Below are positions 28,763-37,312 of a stretch of 64,000 nt of DNA, piece by piece. The DNA is from UBA6623 sp965238125 (GTDB taxonomy: Bacteria > Acidobacteriota > Terriglobia > Bryobacterales > UBA6623). Location: NCBI GenBank assembly GCA_965238125.1, contig OZ250179.1, forward strand, positions 3,596,001-3,660,000, in the 5' to 3' direction. How positions within the stretch are numbered: the stretch's first letter is position 1; each line of letters begins with the position of its first letter. The translations under genes were made by a program, and so were the position numbers. A model generated the notes under the pieces. That model did no database searches and had not been told where the DNA came from. It worked only from the letters and a program-made list of their open reading frames with translations.

Positions 28763-29906
28763 ACCAAGAAATATCGCCGGTAGTCTATACATCCGGCGCG
28801 ATTCACGCGTCTGGTGGATGAGCTATCGGGACCACGACGGGAGGTTCAGACAGGAGTCGACAGGCCAGAGAGCAAGAGTCGAAGCCGAGAAGGTGATGCG
28901 CAAGCGGTTGGTGGCCCGCGACGAGGGGTTGCTGCCGAGGGCCGCGCCGGGCGCTGGGATTACCTTCAACGAGTGGGCGAACTGGTTCCTTGAGAACCGC
29001 TCCCAACCGCCCTTCCGGAGCGAGAAGACCCACCTGCATAACCTCGGCGCGCTGAAGTTCCTGCGGCCCCGGTTCGGCGAGAACAGACTATCGGACATTA
29101 CAGCGGAAGACATAGAAGCGTATCTGATGAAGCGATTGAACACAGGCAAGCGGGTGCACACCAGGATGGGGCTGCAACTGCGCGGCAAACTCAAGCCGGC
29201 CACCGTGCATCAGGAGTTCCGTATTCTGCGGCGCATCCTGAACGTGGCGCTGAAGAAGCGGCGGCTGGCGGTGAATCCGTGCGGTGGTGTGGAGTTTCCG
29301 GTCCCCTTGGCGGGTACGACACGCAAGCCGCACTATCTGACCGCCTCGGAGCAGGTCCGGCTGGAAGCCCGCGCGCCTGCTTACCTTCGCAACATCATCG
29401 TGATCATGGTGGAGATGGGGCTGCGCCCCTATCGCGAGTTAATCCCGATGCGCAAGGAACAGGTCGATCTGGAGAACGGGATCGTGCATCTGCCGGATTC
29501 AAAGACGGTGAATGGCATCGCGGACATGCCGATGACGGACAGAGCCCGCGAAGCGTTCGCCTCACAGATGAAGCAGAGCGGCGATTCCGACTACCTGTTC
29601 CCGAGCCCGCGGATGGGGTCGAGCAAGCCGCACATCACGACGGTGCGCAAGCTGTGGGACCGGACGCTCAAGCGCGCCGGGCTGCCACATTTTTCGCTAT
29701 ACGAGTTGCGTCACACGTTTGCGACCCGGCTGAGCGCAGGGGGCGTGGCGGATCATTTCGTGACGCAGATGCTCAGACAAGGCGACGCCTCGGTGTTCAA
29801 GCGCTACAGCCAGGCGAAGTTGAACATGATGCGGGAAGCGCTGTCCAAGCTCGATCGGCAGGCGAACGAGCATGGTGCGGCTTCCTTTACGGTGCTGGCC
29901 GGCTAG
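28746..29906 (+). CDS. int: Tyrosine-type site-specific integrase
   Basis: The 386-residue integrase (ATG at 28746 after ggaggaatcg; an earlier in-frame ATG at 28734 lies before the ribosome site) has an N-terminal SAM-like/arm-binding region and a catalytic domain. Catalytic Arg227 (GLRPYREL), Arg322 and His323 (YELRHTFATR) and the nucleophile Tyr354 (FKRYSQ) are visible. The usual first histidine of HxxR is Tyr319, and the usual GH before the tyrosine is RQ (344-345), so two positions are non-canonical. Some integrases of this group carry such substitutions. The gene points at tRNA-Arg 85 bases downstream, its likely integration site. Confidence 0.9.
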   Translation: MNKTGRPRNIAGSLYIRRDSRVWWMSYRDHDGRFRQESTGQRARVEAEKVMRKRLVARDEGLLPRAAPGAGITFNEWANWFLENRSQPPFRSEKTHLHNLGALKFLRPRFGENRLSDITAEDIEAYLMKRLNTGKRVHTRMGLQLRGKLKPATVHQEFRILRRILNVALKKRRLAVNPCGGVEFPVPLAGTTRKPHYLTASEQVRLEARAPAYLRNIIVIMVEMGLRPYRELIPMRKEQVDLENGIVHLPDSKTVNGIADMPMTDRAREAFASQMKQSGDSDYLFPSPRMGSSKPHITTVRKLWDRTLKRAGLPHFSLYELRHTFATRLSAGGVADHFVTQMLRQGDASVFKRYSQAKLNMMREALSKLDRQANEHGAASFTVLAG

Positions 29907-29991
29907 GGCCAGTTTTTTGACGGTTTCTTTACGATTCCGTCTTCAGCAACGAGACGCAAGGTAGACGGGTGCTGAAAACAAATCAGTTAGG

Positions 29992-30068
29992 TGGTAGGCT
30001 CGGGCGGATTCGAACCGCCGACCTGCCGCTTAGGAGGCGGCCGCTCTATCCAGCTGAGCTACGAGCCC
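29992..30068 (-). tRNA. tRNA-Arg (anticodon CCT)
   Basis: The minus strand folds as a full cloverleaf. The acceptor is gggctcg/cgagcct with a G-U first pair, the D arm is gctc...gagc, the anticodon arm gccgc-ctcctaa-gcggc gives anticodon CCT, and the T arm is ggcgg-ttcgaat-ccgcc. The CCA tail is encoded (29994-29992). Its 3' end faces the integrase gene. Confidence 0.95.
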
Positions 30069-30337
30069 ACGGTTGTCGGTCGGCTGAAGAGGATCCAACT
30101 AATCCTAATCTAGCAGAGTAGTTGAAAACCGCCGGCCGCGACAGCATTCGGGTAGTGCGCTAAGAGTGCGTTGGAATTAGCGCACCACCAGCATTCGACA
30201 CCCGTCCGGCGGCGCTGAACGCAGCGCGGTGAAAGACGGGGTGGTTTACAAGAGACCTTGAGCCATCCTCTCGCTGTATTTGCATTTGCCCGACCCGATG
30301 GGGCACTCTAGGGGGGACGAGAAAGGTGGAACGCGAA

Positions 30338-30724
30338 ATGAGATATGGCAACTACGTTGCAGTGGCCGCACTGGCGGCCTGGACGGCACTCTCGACATCG
30401 GCCGAGGTGCGCCGATTTGACGGCCCGGGAGCGGTGGAAATTCATGTCCACGCCAAGGCCAAGCCGCACCACTCGCTCGAGAAAACGTTCCGCGAGGAGT
30501 TCTATCCGGCGATCAGCAAGCAAAAGGGGTTTCTGCACTGCGATCTGCTGAGCTCGCCCAAAGAGCAGCGCTCTTACATAGTCACAATCGCCTTCGAGAG
30601 CGAAGACCTCCGCGTAAAGTGGGCGAACTCGCCCTTGCATCAGGAAGTCTGGCCGAAGATGCAAGCGAATTTTGAGGAAGAGAGTTTGTCGATCGAAGCG
30701 TTCGGCTTGGTGTCGCCCAAGTGA
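30338..30724 (+). CDS. Exported antibiotic-biosynthesis-monooxygenase-fold protein
   Basis: From the ATG at 30338 (aaggtgga upstream) this is a 128-residue protein. A signal peptide (NYVAVAALAAWTALSTSAEV) is followed by one ABM-type alpha/beta-barrel unit (VEIHVHAKAKPHHSLEKTFR, YIVTIAFESEDLRVKWANSP, VWPKMQANFEEESLSIEAFG). ABM proteins are small dimeric oxygenases or haem-degrading enzymes, but most are unassigned. Secretion is unusual for the family. A GTG at 30326 would give four more residues. It lies alone between tRNA-Arg and glgA. Confidence 0.7.
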   Translation: MRYGNYVAVAALAAWTALSTSAEVRRFDGPGAVEIHVHAKAKPHHSLEKTFREEFYPAISKQKGFLHCDLLSSPKEQRSYIVTIAFESEDLRVKWANSPLHQEVWPKMQANFEEESLSIEAFGLVSPK

Positions 30725-30877
30725 AGCGGTAACAACCTCGACAGACGGACCCCGGCCGGCAAGCGCCAGGAAGAACGCCGGGCTTACACTGAAGAAGTAG
30801 GAGATCCACGCAAACCCGAGGCCAGCCTTTCCTCCGTTCCTCGAAGACAAGAGTCCGCCCGGACCGCGCCCGATCCG

Positions 30878-30986
30878 GGACTGTGAAAAAGTCGGCGACA
30901 ATCCACTTCGCGCCGGAGCGGGGTCATTGATTCGTTGGAGACTTATTCGGTCGGGGGTCGGCATAGTCCCCGTCTTTTCACAGTCC
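30878..30986. repeat. Possible MITE: 109 bp with 12-bp terminal inverted repeats
   Basis: ggactgtgaaaa at 30878-30889 is matched by its exact complement at 30975-30986. The interval between (85 bp) has no gene. It lies in the 290-bp gap before glgA, ending 28 bases before its start codon. It may be a miniature transposable element or a large leader hairpin. Confidence 0.4.
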
Positions 30987-31014
30987 TTGAGGCATCCTCC
31001 CCGGTTCGAGCTGT

Positions 31015-32457
31015 ATGAAGATTTTGATGGTTGCTTCCGAGGTCGAGCCCTACTCGAAAACAGGGGGTTTGGCCGACGTGCTCGGCGCGCTGCCGAAAGC
31101 CTTGGCCGAGTTGGGTCACGAGGTCGCCGTCGTTTCGCCGCTCTACCGCGACACACCGGTCAACAACGCCGATGTTGTTTTCGACGCCGTTACCGTTCGC
31201 GTCGGCGAGGAGAGCCATTTCCCTCGAGTCGTCACTCTGGTCGACGGGGGCGTGCGGTACTATTTTGTCGCCTACGATCCCTTTTTCGACCGTGAGGGCC
31301 TCTACGGCGACGCGGACGGCGACTACGCGGACAACCCGCGACGGTTCTTCCTATTCGCCCGCGCGGCAATAGAGATCGCCAAGCTCGATTTTCATCCCGA
31401 TCTGATCCACTGTCATGAGTGGCAGACGGCGATGGTTCCGATACTGATTCGGTCGGTGTATGCCGAAGATGCCGCGTTGCGGGAAACGGCGCTGCTGTTT
31501 ACGATTCACAACTTGGGCTATCAAGGAGTCTTTGAGGCGTCTATCCTCGGAGAGCTCGGGCTGCCCGATGAGCTATTCCGCGTCGACGCACTGGAATACT
31601 ACGGCCAGATCAGTTTCATGAAGGGCGCACTACTCTATTCCGACGCGTTAAGCACAGTGAGTAAGAAGTACGCCGACGAGATCCAGACCGAGGAGTACGG
31701 CTGCGGGTTGGAAGGCGTCGTACGCAGCCGCGCCGACGATCTCTACGGCGTACTGAACGGCGCGGACTACACACTGTGGAACCCGGAGCACGATCCGCTG
31801 ATCGCCGCCCGCTACACGGCGGAAGATTTGCGCGGCAAAGCGACCTGCAAGCACGACCTGCTCGAAAGCTGCAATCTCGCACTCGACGACCATCGCCCGG
31901 TGGTGGGCATGGTGGCGCGGCTGGCTTGGCAAAAAGGCGCGGACCTGCTGATCGAAGCGCTCGACGAGCTGATGCGGGACGACTGCGCCATCGTCGTGTT
32001 GGGAGCGGGCGACGCCGCCACGGCGCAGACATTGCATGAGGCGGCGCGCAAGTATCCCGATCGCTTCGGATTTTGCGAAGGCTTCGACGAGCACCTGGCG
32101 CATAAGATCGAAGCCGGCGCGGACATTTTTCTGATGCCGAGCCGTTATGAACCGTGCGGCTTGAATCAGATGTACAGCCTGCGCTACGGGACCGTCCCGG
32201 TCGTGCGCTCCACCGGCGGCCTCGACGACACGGTGAAGCATTTCGAGAAAGGAGCCGGCGACGGCACCGGTTTCAAGTTCAGCGAATACTCCGCCGAGGC
32301 GATGGTCGAAGCGCTCCGGCAGGCTTTCGCCGTTTACAAAGATCGCGAACGCTGGCGCACCCTGATGCGCAACGGCATGAAGCGCGATTACTCTTGGCCG
32401 GCCGCGGCACGGGAATACGATAAGATTTACCGCGAGATGCTCGAAAAGCGAGGGTGA
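31015..32457 (+). CDS. glgA: Glycogen synthase (ADP-glucose), GT5
   Basis: This 480-residue enzyme elongates alpha-1,4-glucan from ADP-glucose. The N terminus has the diagnostic KTGGLADV (Lys15), which contacts the ADP-glucose phosphates. HCHEWQTAMVP and FTIHNLGYQG are typical of bacterial starch/glycogen synthases. The C-terminal GT-B domain has MVARLAWQKGADLL and the phosphate-binding MPSRYEPCGLNQMYSLRYGT. Length matches GlgA (about 480). No other glycogen gene is nearby. The start is the ATG directly opening the conserved MKILMVASE. Confidence 0.97.
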   Translation: MKILMVASEVEPYSKTGGLADVLGALPKALAELGHEVAVVSPLYRDTPVNNADVVFDAVTVRVGEESHFPRVVTLVDGGVRYYFVAYDPFFDREGLYGDADGDYADNPRRFFLFARAAIEIAKLDFHPDLIHCHEWQTAMVPILIRSVYAEDAALRETALLFTIHNLGYQGVFEASILGELGLPDELFRVDALEYYGQISFMKGALLYSDALSTVSKKYADEIQTEEYGCGLEGVVRSRADDLYGVLNGADYTLWNPEHDPLIAARYTAEDLRGKATCKHDLLESCNLALDDHRPVVGMVARLAWQKGADLLIEALDELMRDDCAIVVLGAGDAATAQTLHEAARKYPDRFGFCEGFDEHLAHKIEAGADIFLMPSRYEPCGLNQMYSLRYGTVPVVRSTGGLDDTVKHFEKGAGDGTGFKFSEYSAEAMVEALRQAFAVYKDRERWRTLMRNGMKRDYSWPAAAREYDKIYREMLEKRG

Positions 32458-32513
32458 CCGGTCGGGATTTTCGAAGTCGGTTTGGCCTCGCGGCGGCGAG
32501 AGCGCAACGCCGG

Positions 32514-32549
32514 CCGCTCTTCTCGTCGCCTGGCGAGGCAAAGTGCATG
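32514..32549 (-). repeat. Interspersed 36-bp repeat, copy 1
   Basis: On the minus strand this begins catgcactttgcctcgcca and matches 51408-51443 at 32 of 36 positions. It contains a gcctcgcc-aggcg inverted segment. It overlaps the start codon of the ABC ATPase remnant. Confidence 0.6.
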
Positions 32550-32654
32550 TCAGCCACCGTCATCGAAGTTTCGAATCTGACAAAGGTCTACGGTTCCACC
32601 TTGGCCGTTGATGACCTCTCCTTTGGCGTGGTCGAGGGGGAGATTTTCGGCCTA
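32547..32654 (+). pseudogene. ABC transporter ATP-binding protein, N-terminal stub
   Basis: The frame from the ATG at 32547 reads VIEVSNLTKVYGSTLAVDDL and GEIFGLL, the first 36 residues of an ABC ATPase up to just before the Walker A loop (normally LGPNGAGKTT). An IS630 element inserts at the TA at 32653-32654. No continuation of an ABC gene is found after the element's right end at 33746, so a deletion accompanied or followed the insertion. Non-functional. Confidence 0.85.
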
Positions 32655-33746
32655 CTGAGTCTCGCATAATATACTGTCAATCGAGACAAAGAGAAGACTG
32701 TTTCCAGAAAGCGGTAATCAAGCGCGGTTTGCGGCGCATTCGCCGCAGCGCTTTGCGGGCGCGCTCGTCGAGTTCCCAGTAGTCCTTCGGGCAGACGTTG
32801 GGCAACTCGTGCTGCTTCCAGTACGCCCAAATGTATTCCACCGGGTTCAACTCCGGCGCATAGGGCGGCAAGTACTCCGTTGCGATGTGATCCTCGGAGA
32901 GCTGGATGAACTCCCGCACCAGGCGGCTGCGGTGCGCCGGCAGCCGGTCCCAGACGATCAGCAGTGGGCCGTCGATGTGGCGCACCAAAGCCTTCAGGAA
33001 GTCGATGACCTCCAGCTCGCCGATCGCGCCGGGATAGAGCCGGAAGTAAAAGTTGCGCAACGTCAGCCCGGCCGACACCGACAGCTTGTCCCAGTTGAAG
33101 TTGAACTCCAACACCGGTGTCTCGCCGCGCGGCGCCCAGGTGCGGCAACGATGCGGCTTCTGACTCAATCCGCTTTCGTCGATGAAGACGATCGTACGTT
33201 CTTCTTTGCGGGCTTTTTTTAATGGCCGGCCAAGTCTTGCGCTGCCAGCCGCGGATGGCCTCTTCGTTGCGCTCCCGCGCTTTGCCGACGGGCCGTTGCG
33301 GGCTCCAACCGAGCGCCCGCAGGATCTTCCAGACATGGCCCTCGTGATAGCGCACGCCGAACTCGTCTCCGATCAGACGAGCGACCCGCGGACAGCTCCA
33401 CAGCGGCGTCGGGAAGCCGTGCGCCTCGGGGCCTTCCAGCAGCAACGCCTCGAGGCGTTCGAGCTGCGCGGCGTCCAACAGCGGCTTACGGCCGGCGCGG
33501 CCGGCCTGGCGCAACCCGGCTTCGCCGTCACGCCGGTATCGTCGCAGCCACTCGCTGACGCTTTGCCGCGCGACCTTCAATCGCCTCGCTGTCTCGGACT
33601 GACTACAGCCTTGCTCGACCAACCGGATCGCTTTGAAACGGCGCTTCTCCAGGGCCTCGAAATCCCGCCGTACGCCTTTTGTATTTCCCATACATACAAA
33701 GACGTACGTACCCCAAAAAGGTGTCACTTTGTTTTGCGAGATTCAA
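32655..33746 (-). mobile_element. IS630-family insertion sequence
   Basis: Imperfect terminal inverted repeats start with tgagtctcgcataata (32656) and, on the other strand, tgaatctcgcaaaaca (ending 33745). TA dinucleotides flank both ends (32653-32654 and 33747-33748), as expected for IS630 target duplication. Its transposase fills the element. It disrupts an ABC ATPase gene. Confidence 0.75.
32677..33691 (-). CDS. IS630-family transposase with an A7 frameshift site
   Basis: Two overlapping minus-strand frames make the protein. From the ATG at 33691 the first frame gives helix-turn-helix domains (QGCSQSETARRLKVARQSVS) and ends after TWPAIKK. The second, one base ahead, gives ARKEERTIVFIDESGLSQKP, PLLIVWDRLPAHRSRLV and APELNPVEYIWAYWKQHEL, supplying the catalytic D, D and E, and stops at 32677. 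The change falls in an A7 run (33214-33220). No other lesion is seen, so the run may be a programmed transcriptional-slippage or frameshift site rather than damage. Without it only the DNA-binding half would be made. Confidence 0.85.
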
Positions 33747-33836
33747 TAAGGCCCGCTTCGGGCCGCGCTGGTACTTCTGTCCCATTGAGGTTTTCCGGCT
33801 TTTCCCTACTACTGAGAAGGAGACGGAGGTATAAGA

Positions 33837-34034
33837 ATGACCGCGATTGAATGTCTTGTATTGGAATCCGTTCGGCGACTCAATCAGGCGACAAAGCTGC
33901 AGATCCACACTTGCCTGGTTGAGATGACGGGAAAGCAGGTTTCCTGTGAGAACGTCTCGGAAGCCATCGGCGCGCTGGAAAACAAAGGACTGGTCTCGTC
34001 CTCCGGGCAAGATCTCGTAACGCTCGCGGCCTGA
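33837..34034 (+). CDS. Small hypothetical protein, winged-helix-like
   Basis: A 65-residue product (MTAIECLVLESVRRLNQATK, NVSEAIGALENKGLVSSSGQ) with a good ribosome binding site (ggagacggaggt). The helix pattern and the E-A-I-G-A-L-E-N-K-G-L segment resemble a winged-helix recognition region, as in small transcription regulators, but I cannot assign a family. It lies between the IS630 element and hemB. Confidence 0.55.
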   Translation: MTAIECLVLESVRRLNQATKLQIHTCLVEMTGKQVSCENVSEAIGALENKGLVSSSGQDLVTLAA

Positions 34035-34151
34035 GCCGCCATCCCCAAGTCCGGCTTCGGGGACCGCGTGCAAATTCTCTCCGGCCGACCGGGGTCCGAC
34101 CCACTGTATCCTCCTACCCTCCCCGCCGACGCGCACCTTACAATAGGACTC

Positions 34152-35120
34152 ATGCCGTTTCCCGCAAACCGGCCTCGGCGGCTGCGTTCGAGCGCGGTGA
34201 TGCGCCGCGCCGTCCGCGAAACCCGCCTGAGCCCGGAAGACTTCATCTATCCGTTATTCGCCTGTCCCGGCGAGGGCGTCAAGAAGGAAGTCGGGGCCAT
34301 GCCGGGCAATTATCAGATGTCGGTGGATCAGATTGTCGCCGAGTGCCGTGAAGTGCAGTCGCTGGGCATTCCCGGGGTGATCTTGTTCGGGCTGCCGGAA
34401 TCGAAAGACGTCGAGGCCTCTGGGGCCTACGCGGAGGACGGGATCGTGCAACGGGCGACGCGCGCGGTTAAGGCCGAGGTACAAGACCTGCTCGTAATCG
34501 CCGATTGCTGCTTGTGTGAGTACACCAGTCACGGCCACTGCGGACGCATCGTCGACAACGACGTGGACAACGACTCGACTCTGGAGTTGCTGACGAAAAC
34601 CGCTCTTTCCCAAGCCCGAGCCGGAGCTGACATCATCGCTCCTTCCGACATGATGGATGGCCGCGTCGGGGCGATTCGCGAAACGCTCGATGAAAACGGG
34701 TTCGGCAAGGTCCCGATCCTGTCTTACGCCGCGAAGTACGCTTCGGGTTTCTACGGGCCTTTTCGCGAAGCCGCCGAGTCGACGCCGCAATTCGGCGACC
34801 GTAGCAGCTACCAGATGGACCCGGCCAACCAACGCGAAGCGATGCGCGAAATCGAGCTCGACATCGAAGAGGGCGCGGACATGATTATGGTCAAGCCGGC
34901 CATGCCCTACCTCGACATCATCTACCGCGCCAAGCAGGAGTTCGACTTGCCGGTCGCGGCGTACCAGGTCAGCGGAGAGTTTTCGATGATCGTCGCGGCG
35001 GGGCGCAACGATTGGATCGACCAACGGCGAGTGATGATGGAGTCGCTGACCTCGATCAAGCGCGCCGGCGCGGACTTGATTCTGACGTACTTCGCCAAAG
35101 ATGCCTGCCGTCTTCTTTAG
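34152..35120 (+). CDS. hemB: Delta-aminolevulinic acid dehydratase (porphobilinogen synthase)
   Basis: The 322-residue enzyme condenses two 5-aminolevulinate molecules to porphobilinogen in tetrapyrrole synthesis. The start at 34152 (MPFPANRPRRLR) gives the usual length; the longer frame from 34068 adds residues unlike the family. It has the zinc-binding cysteine cluster ADCCLCEYTSHGHCG, APSDMMDGRVGAIR, the first lysine in LSYAAKYASGFYGPFREA and the Schiff-base lysine in MIMVKPAMPYLD. The three-cysteine metal site indicates the zinc-dependent form. No other haem genes are nearby. Confidence 0.96.
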   Translation: MPFPANRPRRLRSSAVMRRAVRETRLSPEDFIYPLFACPGEGVKKEVGAMPGNYQMSVDQIVAECREVQSLGIPGVILFGLPESKDVEASGAYAEDGIVQRATRAVKAEVQDLLVIADCCLCEYTSHGHCGRIVDNDVDNDSTLELLTKTALSQARAGADIIAPSDMMDGRVGAIRETLDENGFGKVPILSYAAKYASGFYGPFREAAESTPQFGDRSSYQMDPANQREAMREIELDIEEGADMIMVKPAMPYLDIIYRAKQEFDLPVAAYQVSGEFSMIVAAGRNDWIDQRRVMMESLTSIKRAGADLILTYFAKDACRLL

Positions 35121-35236
35121 GTTCTCCGGCGGCAGGTCCGAGGATGTTGTTCCTAGCTTGAACAGCCCATGCGGTGGCGCCTTACGCGGGACTGCTTGGG
35201 CCTTATTCGGTGTCATGTGGTGTTAATTAATACCGG

Positions 35237-35270
35237 CCAGGGGCGTCAGCCCCTGGGCTCGCGCCCAGGG
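35237..35270. repeat. Two overlapping 8-bp-stem hairpins after hemB
   Basis: ccaggggc-gtca-gcccctgg (35237-35256) and ccctgggc-tcgc-gcccaggg (35251-35270) share bases and cannot form together. Outer flanks (gttaat...attaac) add further symmetry. It lies between hemB and the carboxypeptidase gene and resembles a REP-type palindrome; there is no T tract. Confidence 0.6.
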
Positions 35271-35363
35271 CCAATATTAACCCGGAAACTTCCCCCTACC
35301 CGCCTGCATTCCACGCCGGGCTTGCAGGCCCGTTCCGCGAGCAAGATCCTCAGCCGTTCCGGC

Positions 35364-36971
35364 TTGGCGAATCCCTCACGTTCATGCGCCGCTTCGTGGG
35401 CGCGTCGGCCAACTCACATCTCCGCGGTTTGGGCCCTGGTTCTTGTCTTGCTTGGGGCTCTGCTTCCACTGTCTCTCCACGCCGCCTCCTTGGCCGAACG
35501 TATCGCTCAAATCACCGACACATCGGCCGCCGAACGCGCGTTTTGGGGAATTCAGGTCGTGGACCTCGATGACGGCCGAACCATCTACGAGCAGCACCAA
35601 GACAAGCTGTTTCTGCCGGCTTCGAACGGCAAGCTTTTTTCTACGGCCCTGGCACTCTCTCGGTTGGGTCCGGATTACTTTCACACGACGACGGTCGTCT
35701 CGAAAGCCGAAGTGGACGCGGACGGAACGTTGGCCGGCGATTTGGTGTTGCTCGGCGGCGGCGACCCGAACTTTTCCTCGCGGCTGATCCCCTACAACCC
35801 GAAGAGGGAATTCGCCCCGGACCGCTTGGCGCCTCTGCGCGAGTTGGCGCGCCAAGTGATGGCGGCGGGCGTTAGGAAAGTAACCGGCGGCGTCATCGGC
35901 GACGACAGCCGCTATGTGTGGCAACGCCGCTCGCCGGGCTGGTCGATCGACGACGGAATGTGGGGCTACGGTGCCCCGATCAGCGCGCTGTCTTTCAACG
36001 ACAACACCATCACGATGCAGGTGTTGCCCGGGCGCGCTGTTCGCGAACGAGCGCGCGTCGCTTTCCGGCCCGACATCGGCTATTTCGGGCTCGACAACCG
36101 GCTGCGCACCGCAGCCACCCGCATGGTTCCCCGCGGTTTACACCTCGACCGAGCGCCGGGGGCCCGCGAGTTGGCGCTGTGGGGAGATATTTCGATTCAT
36201 TCGCGAGGGCGAAAACTGACCGTCGCGGTCGATAACCCGGCGTTGTTCGCCGCCCGTGCCTTCCACCACGTGCTGAACGAGATGGGCGTTGAAGTCGTCG
36301 GTGAAGCGGAGGCTCGCCACGCCTTGGGGCATCAGTTCCCCAGTCTCAAGCAAGTCGCCGACCCGCAGACCGAAACGTACCCGACGGAGTTAGCGGGCGT
36401 CCGCTCGGCTTCGCTGGCCGAAACCGTCAAGATTGTCAACAAAGTCAGCCAAAACCTGCACGCGGAAATGTTGCTTCGCGAAGTTGCCCGGCGGCGGCGC
36501 GGCGTCGGGAGCTTCCAGGCCGGACTCGAAGACCTCGAGGATTTTCTGGAGCAGGACGTCGGGTTGCGTGAGCAAGAGTTCGTCTTCGCCGACGCCTCGG
36601 GGCTTTCGCGGCGCAATCTCGTCAGCCCCGCGGCAACCGTAAAGCTGCTGACCTATATGTGGAAATCGGAGAATCGCGCGGCCTTCGTCCGGAGCCTGCC
36701 GATTGCCGGGGAGGACGGCACGCTGGATTGGCGCTTCTCGCGTACTCCGGTACGGGGGCAGATCCGCGCCAAGACCGGCACGCTCTCGCATGTCACGGCG
36801 ATCTCCGGGTATCTCTCAACAGCCGACGACCGCGAGTTGGCTTTTTCGATCATGGTCAACAATTACGGCGTGCAGGCCTCCTACATCCGCAATCTCGTCG
36901 ACAAGATTTGCGTCGCCCTCGCCGAGCCCGAGCCTCAACAAGACGCCGCGGCGACGGCGGCGATACGTTAA
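35364..36971 (+). CDS. dacB: D-alanyl-D-alanine carboxypeptidase/endopeptidase, PBP4 (S13) family
   Basis: The protein trims peptidoglycan peptides in the periplasm. All three serine-penicillin-binding motifs are present: SNGK in FLPASNGKLFST, SQN in NKVSQNLHAEM, and KTG in IRAKTGTLSHV. A signal segment (WALVLVLLGALLPLSLHAAS) precedes the mature part. The frame is open from an ATG at 35169, but that would place a palindromic repeat inside the gene and add about 65 residues unlike a leader. A TTG at 35364 gives a 535-residue protein with a normal signal peptide, so I chose it with low certainty. Length is typical for DacB. Confidence 0.9.
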   Translation: MANPSRSCAASWARRPTHISAVWALVLVLLGALLPLSLHAASLAERIAQITDTSAAERAFWGIQVVDLDDGRTIYEQHQDKLFLPASNGKLFSTALALSRLGPDYFHTTTVVSKAEVDADGTLAGDLVLLGGGDPNFSSRLIPYNPKREFAPDRLAPLRELARQVMAAGVRKVTGGVIGDDSRYVWQRRSPGWSIDDGMWGYGAPISALSFNDNTITMQVLPGRAVRERARVAFRPDIGYFGLDNRLRTAATRMVPRGLHLDRAPGARELALWGDISIHSRGRKLTVAVDNPALFAARAFHHVLNEMGVEVVGEAEARHALGHQFPSLKQVADPQTETYPTELAGVRSASLAETVKIVNKVSQNLHAEMLLREVARRRRGVGSFQAGLEDLEDFLEQDVGLREQEFVFADASGLSRRNLVSPAATVKLLTYMWKSENRAAFVRSLPIAGEDGTLDWRFSRTPVRGQIRAKTGTLSHVTAISGYLSTADDRELAFSIMVNNYGVQASYIRNLVDKICVALAEPEPQQDAAATAAIR

Positions 36972-37312
36972 GCATCCGCGCGTCAATCGGCCGCCGGCGC
37001 CGGCGGTGCGCAGCGCTCCACTATGTTGCCGCTTATTTCGCCGCGCAGGGCGAGACCCACCGCATGCACAAGAGTGGAGATAGCGCCGTGGGTCGCGATC
37101 CGAATATTTCGCGAAACTATCCAGACTATCGAGAGCTTCAACACTTCAGCCGCCAAGCTCGGTATGAACTGCCGACGGGTCGCCTCACTGAGCAAGACGC
37201 CCTGGATATGAAAACTTGTTTGAACAGCGTGAAGACGGCGATTACGTCTGTGCTCTGATCGAATCCGCTCGACCGGGGCGAACCCGAGTCTGAAGGTAAA
37301 GCCCTCGAACGC
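36972..37312. other. Gap between dacB and prfA
   Basis: No convincing gene. Both strands carry 60-70-codon open frames here (for example plus strand 37064-37258), but they lack ribosome sites and I recognise nothing in them. The two flanking genes converge, so a terminator is expected, yet I see no hairpin with a T tract. Confidence 0.4.

Larger units (their letters stand above)
19128..29991. mobile_element. Degenerate integrative (conjugative) island adjoining tRNA-Arg
   Basis: The segment ends with an excisionase and a tyrosine integrase facing the 3' end of tRNA-Arg(CCT), the usual layout for an element integrated at a tRNA. Inside it are a conjugative coupling-protein fragment, a TrbB ATPase and an antirestriction ardC relic, all typical of conjugative elements. 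Most of the transfer machinery is missing and a 6.5-kb Calx-beta repeat frame occupies the space. The left boundary is a guess based on where chromosomal genes stop; I see no second copy of the tRNA end. Confidence 0.55.

Noticed and set aside
37023..37258. Short frames in the dacB-prfA gap
   Set aside because: Three frames overlap on both strands, none has a ribosome site, and none resembles a known protein.
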